This document shows positions 5,918 to 11,327 of a DNA stretch of 11,327 nt, piece after piece. Position numbers and translations under genes: made by a program. Positions within the stretch are counted from its first letter, which is position 1, and every line of letters starts with the position of its first letter. The notes beneath the pieces were generated by a model. The model was not told the origin of the DNA, ran no database searches, and saw only the letters and a list, made by a program, of their open reading frames with translations. The stretch lies in the NCBI GenBank assembly GCA_047623945.1, contig JBLHOT010000110.1:1-11327 (forward strand), written 5' to 3'. The DNA is from Arcticibacterium sp047623945. GTDB lineage: Bacteria; Bacteroidota; Bacteroidia; Cytophagales; Spirosomataceae.

Positions 5918-7063
5918 CTACTCCCCAGAATCACTCATTCCAGAAATAAGATGAACTTTGGAGACGGCCACATCTTTTAAAATGCTTGGTGAGATAATCT
6001 CAACCATACCATTTTTAGATTCACCAATTTCTACCGCCATCTTATCAAAACTAAATTCATCCTGCTTTTTAACTAAGACATAATTCCCTTCGGACTCGCG
6101 GATGAGAGCAGATTCCGGCAGCACATTCGCCATTTTTTCTACCATCTGTATTTTGGCTTCCACAAATTGACCAGGAGTAAGTTGTTCCTCTTTACTTTCA
6201 TCATCTAAATGAACATGCACATTTATGGCTTTAGACGCCTCATCAAAACTCTTAGAAATAAGAAAGATAGAACCAATCAAACCCTCTGGAATATTTGTAC
6301 CAGAAATATGCACCTTTTGACCATTTTTTAGATACGGAGCGTCTTTCTCAAATACAGTTAATTCTACGTGTAGATGCTCTTTGCTAATCAATTCAAAAAG
6401 GACGTCACTGGTAGAAAAACTAGTACCCGTGTTTACATGCACATCTTTTACAAAACCTGAAAAAGGGGCGTAAATATATAACTGAGGGCTAATTTTACCA
6501 TCTTCCACCTTTTCTATATTTACATTTGCGATTTTTAGTTTAGCTGCCAATCCAGCTACTTTTGCCTGATTCAGCTTCAAGTCACTTTCCGCTAATTGCA
6601 TTTTTTTAAGTACCCCTGCTCCACCATCCATGAGCTCTTTTTGACGCATCAGCTCTTGATGAAGTATTTCTTTTTTAAGAAAAGCCTCTAAATAATCTTG
6701 TTGTAACTGAACCAGTTCCATGCTATGAGCGGTAGCCAATACTGCACCTTTTTTTACATATTTTCCCGGCAAAACATTATGGGTCATTGACTTAATAATC
6801 CCAGGCACTGCAGAACTTACTTCAGCAATATTTTCAGGCGGCACATCTACCATACCTCTTAGTGCTATTTCGGCACTAAATGCCATTTTTGTCATGTCTA
6901 CTAAATCTACTCCTAGATTTTGATATTGTTCCGATGACATGGTTATACTCTGAGAAAGCATTGTTTCTTCCTCCGAGGAGCTCTCGCCTTCAGATACATT
7001 TCTACAAGATACATTACTGACTATCAGTAATGTAAATACACTTTTTATTATAATCTTATTCAT
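5918..7063 (-). CDS. czcB: RND metal efflux periplasmic adaptor (CzcB/CusB family lipoprotein)
   Basis: This 381-residue membrane-fusion protein links the inner-membrane pump to the outer-membrane channel. The N-terminus is a lipoprotein signal (hydrophobic IIIKSVFTLLIVSN, then VSC with Cys20). Next come the first half of the lipoyl-like domain (about 86-110, PGIIKSMTHNVLPGKYVKKG), an alpha-hairpin starting with SMELVQLQQDYLEA (about 113-190), the second lipoyl half (YAPFSGFVKDVHVNTGTSF, about 198-216), a beta-barrel domain (HLHVELTVFEKDAPYLKNGQKV), and the membrane-proximal domain to the end. The SMELVQLQQDYLEA segment is typical of heavy-metal adaptors. The region after Cys20 is Ser/Glu-rich (SEGESSSEEE) rather than His- or Met-rich, so it offers no obvious metal-binding tail. 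It begins 3 bases after the stop of the fused pump gene and has a good Shine-Dalgarno sequence inside that gene's end, so the two are translationally coupled. Confidence 0.93.
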   Translation of the reverse strand: MNKIIIKSVFTLLIVSNVSCRNVSEGESSSEEETMLSQSITMSSEQYQNLGVDLVDMTKMAFSAEIALRGMVDVPPENIAEVSSAVPGIIKSMTHNVLPGKYVKKGAVLATAHSMELVQLQQDYLEAFLKKEILHQELMRQKELMDGGAGVLKKMQLAESDLKLNQAKVAGLAAKLKIANVNIEKVEDGKISPQLYIYAPFSGFVKDVHVNTGTSFSTSDVLFELISKEHLHVELTVFEKDAPYLKNGQKVHISGTNIPEGLIGSIFLISKSFDEASKAINVHVHLDDESKEEQLTPGQFVEAKIQMVEKMANVLPESALIRESEGNYVLVKKQDEFSFDKMAVEIGESKNGMVEIISPSILKDVAVSKVHLISGMSDSGE

Positions 7064-7066
7064 GAT

Positions 7067-8251
7067 TTATTCTCCTTTTATCCAAGCTCTTTCGCTTAAA
7101 TTGATGTAATATTTGTACCAAACATTTTCTAATTCATCTTTTAATTCAGAGAGAATTAAAAGCATTTGATGAAACTCTGTAAAAGTCATTTCACCCGCTA
7201 AATACCTTACTTTAGATTTGTCTATGAGCAGTTCCACCTCAGGAATCCCCTTTGTTTCATAATGATTTATGGACCTTCTAAACCCTAAACTTTCTGTTAA
7301 AAGGCTCTGCATTTTGGTATTTAAAATTTCTGACTGAACAGACAGTTCAGAATTAATAATCTCCTTTTCTAGCCGAGCGTGTTTAACCCTTTGTCGAGAT
7401 GGCTCGTTAAACAAAGGAATAGCCAGACCTGCAGAAACGTAAAACTGATTATAGTTTTTCAGCATACTTTGATTATGAAATCCGAAATTAAAATCGGGTT
7501 TTGTATGACTTTTTTGAAAATCAATCTGCCTTTCAGCGACAATTGCCGACTGCTTCAAATAGTCTATTTGAGCATTTGAAAGGATATTTGGGTCTTCCAT
7601 TATTAATTGCTTTTCAAAACTTAGATTTAAGCTATCATTGCTATTAACTAGGTTTTTAATCATCAGCAAGTTTGATAAGTATTCTGCTCTTAATAACTCC
7701 ATTTTATTCTCCAAAGTGAGTAGCTGCGAATGAACAGCCATCTGTTCGGTTTCATCTGTTTCACCTGCCTTGGCCCGTACTTGGGCATATTGATGCAATT
7801 CTTCAAACAATAAATATCTTTCCTTTAACAACTTTTGCTGGCCATTAACATATTGTAGGTAATAAAACTGCTGACGAATGGCTTTGTGTAGATTAGCCTT
7901 TAGCATATCACTTTCAGCACCCTTTTGAAGACTTTCTGCATTATAGAGTTCTTTTAAACTATTCGTCTTATTTGGATTAATAAAAGACTGCTGAATACCT
8001 AAAGAATAATCCCCAACTCCTACACTTTGAATGTTTCCGTATTGGAACTGAAAATCCGTTGGCTTAACTTTTTCTACACCTAATGCTTTCAATTTACTTT
8101 GCTCTACTCTACTTTTTGAAACAGCCAAAGTGCCATTATTTTCATCTCCCATTTTCAGCAATTGCTCCACGCCTACCTGAGCTTCAGATTTGGGTATGGA
8201 AATCATAAACGTGAGGAATAACAAAGCTGTCAATTTCGGTTTCAAGTTCAT
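7067..8251 (-). other. TolC/CzcC part of the fusion with internal signal peptide and possible internal start
   Basis: The ATG at 8251-8249, in frame with the pump, opens what looks like a complete 394-residue TolC-family precursor: basic MNLKPK, a hydrophobic core LTALLFLTFMISI and a plausible signal peptidase I site at SEA-QV. On the minus strand AGGA (8262-8259) stands 7 bases before this ATG. The last RND membrane helix should end in the cytoplasm, so a fresh export signal is exactly what is needed to pass the following domain to the periplasm. Either the polyprotein is cleaved after SEA, or ribosomes also start here and make the channel separately, or both. A permanent fusion anchored by this helix is the third option. 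Confidence 0.6.
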
Positions 8252-11200
8252 TTTAATATCCTGATTAAAAAGAATATAAAGAATAGGTAATACAATAAGC
8301 GTCAAGAGCGTGGCGGTAATTAAACCGCCGATAACCACCGTGGCCAATGGCTTCTGAACCTCCGCTCCTGCTGAAGTGGAAATAGCCATAGGCAAAAAGC
8401 CCAAAGAAGCCACGGAGGCGGTCATAATAACAGGTCTAAAACGAACCTCTACCGCTTTCTTGACTCGATCCAGTAAACCTAAATCACTTGTTTTTTCCAG
8501 TTCATTTAGATAACCAATAAGCACGATACCATTCAATACCGCTACGCCAAACAAGGCAATAAACCCTATTCCTGCAGAAATACTAAATGGCATATCTCTA
8601 AGCCATAATGCCACAATGCCACCGATGGCAGATAGCGGAATGGCCGTAAAAATCATCAAGGCTTGCTTAAGAGAATGGAAAGTAAAAAAGAGCATGACAA
8701 ATATTAAGAGCAAGGCAATTGGCACCGCTATCATTAATCTTTCTTTAGCTTTCTGAAGGTTTTTAAATGCTCCTCCATATTCATAATAATAGCCTGAAGG
8801 CAAAGCATGTTTGCTGTTTAAATCTTTCTTGATTTCGGTCACTAAAGATTCCACATCTCTATTCAAAACCCCTACACCGATATTTATGCGACGTTTTGTA
8901 CCTTCTCTCGAAATCTGTGCTGGTCCCGTTTTATAGGTAATGTCTGCTACATCATTGAGCTTAATAAAACCACCCGATGCTAGCTTGATAGGTAAAGCTT
9001 TTACATTATCAATATCCTTTCTGTAGTTTTCGTCTAACCTTAAAACCAAATCAAATCGTTTTTCCTTTTCGAAAATGACGCCAGCCTTTTGACCAGAAAA
9101 GGCCGTATTTAAAAGTACATTTAGATCATCCAAGTTCAGCCCATATTGAGCTAACTTATCTCTTTTATAATCTACCGCTATTTGCGGCAGCCCTGTCACT
9201 CTTTCTACTTTCACACTGGCCACGCCATCTATCTGACTTACAATTGTGGACACGGCCTCCGCATTTTGACTTAGCGTTTCCAAATCTTCTCCAAAAATCT
9301 TAACTACAATATCTGATTTAGCTCCGGCAATCATCTCATTAAATCGCATTTGAATGGGTTGCATAAATTCAATGGAAGTACCAGGCACTTTTTCTTTTAA
9401 AACGGCCGCCATTTTCTCGGATAACTCTTCTCTAGAACTACCTGATGTCCATTCGCTTTTATCCTTTAGATTAATCATCAAGTCTGCCATTTCTGGTGGC
9501 ATGGGGTCTGTAGGTACTTCTGAAGAACCTATTCTACCAACCACTTGAAGTATTTCAGGAAAATTTGCTAATAAAGCTTTCTCGGCTCTTAAGCTGGCGT
9601 CTACAGTAGTAGTAAGGGATGAGCCTGACGGTGTTTGAAAGTCCACGGCTAAATCTCCTTCTTCTAGGGTAGGAATAAACTCTCCCCCTAGCCTTCCAAA
9701 TAATAAAATGGAACCAATCAAAAGCAATAAAGCTAATCCAATAATGACCCTAGGGATTTCTAATGCTTTCTTAAATAATGGATGAAAAATACTATAAAAG
9801 AAACCGACTAGCTTATCTGAGAATGCAAACTTCTTTTTTCCCTCACCTCTTAAAAGGAGAGACGAAATCATAGGAATATAGGTTAGTGACAATATAATGG
9901 CCACCAAAATAGCAACACTCACCGTGAGTGCCATCGGTCTAAACATTTTGCCTTCTATACCCGTAAGAGAAAGAATGGGCAGATAAACCAAGAGAATAAT
10001 CAAACCGCCAAAAACCGCTGAGCTAAGGACTGATGAAGCAGATTTTCCCACCATTTTATCCATTTCGGATTGTTCTATTACACTGACATTGAATATTTTA
10101 TCATGATGTAACTTGAACAAAACGGCCTCGACTACAATCACGGAGCAGTCTACCAATAAGCCAAAATCTATAGCACCAAGGCTCATCAAATTGGCCGATA
10201 TGCCAGCCAGATTCATCACATTAAAAGTAATGAGCATGGTGATTGGAATAACAGAAGCCACTATTAAACCCGCCCGAATACTTCCCATTAGAAGAACCAA
10301 GACAAAAATGACAATCAAGCCCCCTTCTATCAAGTTGGTGCTTACTGTTTTAATGGATTTGTCAATCAGCTTTGTACGATCTATAAACACTGAAATATCA
10401 AGCCCTTCTGGTAAAGTCTCTCGAATTCTACTAATCCTCTCTTTTACATTCTTAATCGTTTGTTCTGAATCTGCACCTTTGAGCATTAAAACAACTGCTC
10501 CCACGGCTTCACTTTCACCATTTCTGGTCATCGCCCCATATCTTACAGCATGACCAAAACCTACCTCCGCTACGTCTTTAACGAGTATGGGAATTCCGTT
10601 TCTGTTTTTAACCAAAACCTGTCCAATCTCTTCCAAGCTTTTTAGTGCTCCATCTCCTCTTATGAAGTAGGCTTGGTCGTTACGCTCAATGTAACTACCC
10701 CCTGCATTGCCATTATTTGACTTTAAAGCGTCATATAATTCACTAATCCCAATATTATTAGCCATAAGCCTTTCGGGAATAATTTTCACCTCATACTCTT
10801 TTAAGTAACCCCCAAAACTGCTTATTTCGACTACCCCATCTACGCCCGCAAGTTGCCTTTTAACTATCCAGTCTTGAATAGTTCTTAGGTCGGTCAATGA
10901 AAACTTGTCTTCAAAGGCTTTCTGCGGCACTAGCGTATATTGATAAATTTCGCCAAGCCCAGTAGTAATGGGAGCAAGCTCTGGACTACCCATTCCTTCG
11001 GGTATATCTGCCTCCGCATTTTTAATTTGTTCCGCTACCATTTGGCGTGCTAAATACATGTCAATATCCTTATCAAAAACAACAGTAATAACCGAAAGTC
11101 CTTGACGAGAAACCGAACGAATTTCTTCAACACCCTGAAGATTAGCCAATTGCAATTCTATTGGAGCTGTTATAAACTGCTCCACTTCTTCTGTGGCTAG

Positions 11201-11327
11201 AGAAGGAGTTTGAGTCAGTATAACTACCTGATTATTAGTTACATCTGGAATAGCATCTATGGGCAACTCTTTTAGAGAGAAAAGACCCCAGATAATTAAT
11301 GCCATCAGCGAAATGCCTACAATCAGT
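7067..11327 (-). CDS. czcA: CzcA/CusA-family heavy-metal RND pump fused to a TolC/CzcC domain; N-terminus cut by window edge
   Basis: One uninterrupted frame of at least 1419 codons. The ATG at 11305 is not the real start: the frame continues to the edge as LIVGISLMALIIWG, the first membrane segment, so perhaps 10-15 residues are missing. Residues below count from 11305. Residues 1-1018 form the RND proton antiporter: periplasmic loop 1, TM2-6 with GAIDFG and the charged TM4 residues D380, D386, E393, TM7 at about 516-540, periplasmic loop 2, and TM8-12 from about 857. Residues 1019-1412 form a TolC/CzcC-like outer-membrane channel with its own signal-peptide-like start (MNLKPKLTALLFLTFMIS, cleavage near SEA-QV at 1042/1043) and two helical repeats, each with a GE motif (AGETDETEQ and LAGEMTFTEF). 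A Glu (E657, in RFNEM) sits where I place the CusA methionine, which favours divalent metals such as Zn, Co, Cd or Ni over Cu/Ag. TM4 reads DFGLLVDCSVIVVEAV, not the usual DGA...VEN. It is the first gene of the operon with the adaptor. Confidence 0.95.
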   Translation of the reverse strand, partial: LIVGISLMALIIWGLFSLKELPIDAIPDVTNNQVVILTQTPSLATEEVEQFITAPIELQLANLQGVEEIRSVSRQGLSVITVVFDKDIDMYLARQMVAEQIKNAEADIPEGMGSPELAPITTGLGEIYQYTLVPQKAFEDKFSLTDLRTIQDWIVKRQLAGVDGVVEISSFGGYLKEYEVKIIPERLMANNIGISELYDALKSNNGNAGGSYIERNDQAYFIRGDGALKSLEEIGQVLVKNRNGIPILVKDVAEVGFGHAVRYGAMTRNGESEAVGAVVLMLKGADSEQTIKNVKERISRIRETLPEGLDISVFIDRTKLIDKSIKTVSTNLIEGGLIVIFVLVLLMGSIRAGLIVASVIPITMLITFNVMNLAGISANLMSLGAIDFGLLVDCSVIVVEAVLFKLHHDKIFNVSVIEQSEMDKMVGKSASSVLSSAVFGGLIILLVYLPILSLTGIEGKMFRPMALTVSVAILVAIILSLTYIPMISSLLLRGEGKKKFAFSDKLVGFFYSIFHPLFKKALEIPRVIIGLALLLLIGSILLFGRLGGEFIPTLEEGDLAVDFQTPSGSSLTTTVDASLRAEKALLANFPEILQVVGRIGSSEVPTDPMPPEMADLMINLKDKSEWTSGSSREELSEKMAAVLKEKVPGTSIEFMQPIQMRFNEMIAGAKSDIVVKIFGEDLETLSQNAEAVSTIVSQIDGVASVKVERVTGLPQIAVDYKRDKLAQYGLNLDDLNVLLNTAFSGQKAGVIFEKEKRFDLVLRLDENYRKDIDNVKALPIKLASGGFIKLNDVADITYKTGPAQISREGTKRRINIGVGVLNRDVESLVTEIKKDLNSKHALPSGYYYEYGGAFKNLQKAKERLMIAVPIALLLIFVMLFFTFHSLKQALMIFTAIPLSAIGGIVALWLRDMPFSISAGIGFIALFGVAVLNGIVLIGYLNELEKTSDLGLLDRVKKAVEVRFRPVIMTASVASLGFLPMAISTSAGAEVQKPLATVVIGGLITATLLTLIVLPILYILFNQDIKMNLKPKLTALLFLTFMISIPKSEAQVGVEQLLKMGDENNGTLAVSKSRVEQSKLKALGVEKVKPTDFQFQYGNIQSVGVGDYSLGIQQSFINPNKTNSLKELYNAESLQKGAESDMLKANLHKAIRQQFYYLQYVNGQQKLLKERYLLFEELHQYAQVRAKAGETDETEQMAVHSQLLTLENKMELLRAEYLSNLLMIKNLVNSNDSLNLSFEKQLIMEDPNILSNAQIDYLKQSAIVAERQIDFQKSHTKPDFNFGFHNQSMLKNYNQFYVSAGLAIPLFNEPSRQRVKHARLEKEIINSELSVQSEILNTKMQSLLTESLGFRRSINHYETKGIPEVELLIDKSKVRYLAGEMTFTEFHQMLLILSELKDELENVWYKYYINLSERAWIKGE
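7072..7076 (-). promoter_or_regulatory. Shine-Dalgarno of the adaptor, inside the pump gene's last codons
   Basis: On the minus strand AGGAG (7076 to 7072) lies 8 bases before the adaptor ATG at 7063 and within the Lys-Gly-Glu end of the upstream frame. The stop of the upstream gene falls between the site and the ATG. It is the clearest ribosome-binding site in the window; the genes at 515, 1353, 2294, 3774 and 5025 show nothing comparable. This supports termination-reinitiation coupling of the two pump genes. Confidence 0.7.

Noticed and set aside
10113..10553. Plus-strand open frame of 146 codons
   Set aside because: It lies fully antisense to the conserved RND pump frame and reads as low-complexity Ile/Thr/Ser/Pro-rich protein without motifs; it is a shadow of the real gene.
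1..11327. Search for CRISPR arrays, insertion sequences, integrases, toxin-antitoxin pairs, tRNA or rRNA genes
   Set aside because: No direct-repeat arrays, transposase or integrase motifs, or RNA gene signatures were seen on either strand; the window reads as ordinary chromosomal genes.

Overview
The window looks like chromosomal DNA from a member of the Bacteroidota, probably a Cytophagales- or Flavobacteriia-like bacterium. Reasons: the DNA is AT-rich, most starts have no clear Shine-Dalgarno sequence, the promoter-like sites resemble the Bacteroidota TAnnTTTG box, and a CzcA-type metal pump is fused to a TolC-type outer-membrane protein, an architecture I know mainly from this phylum. The taxonomic call is inference; no rRNA or other marker is present.

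Layout, left to right. At 1-107 (minus) is the N-terminus of a lipoprotein cut by the window edge, possibly a Rieske-type protein. Then comes an AT-rich 407-base intergenic region with two small inverted repeats and a promoter-like site. At 515-1201 (plus) is an uncharacterised exported protein, followed by a strong intrinsic terminator. At 1353-4943 (plus) lie three closely spaced genes: an alpha/beta hydrolase whose frame is broken by a TAA at codon 23, an EthA-type Baeyer-Villiger flavin monooxygenase, and a DUF1624-type membrane acyltransferase-like protein. At 5025-5891 (plus) is a lipid kinase of the diacylglycerol kinase/YegS family with a TTG start. Convergent to it, on the minus strand from the right edge down to 5918, is a two-gene metal efflux operon: CzcA fused to a TolC/CzcC domain, then a lipoprotein membrane-fusion adaptor.

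How the genes work together. The efflux operon encodes a complete tripartite pump in two cistrons: inner-membrane RND protein plus outer-membrane channel in one frame, then the periplasmic adaptor. Sequence details favour divalent cations (CzcA-like) over Cu/Ag. The hydrolase-monooxygenase pair fits the usual logic of a Baeyer-Villiger enzyme turning a ketone into an ester or lactone that the hydrolase then opens, but here the hydrolase seems inactivated by one nonsense codon, or the base is wrong.

I found no CRISPR array, insertion sequence, tRNA, rRNA or clearly new multi-gene system. The points most worth a second look are the internal signal peptide and possible internal start in the CzcA-TolC fusion, and the nonsense codon in the hydrolase.
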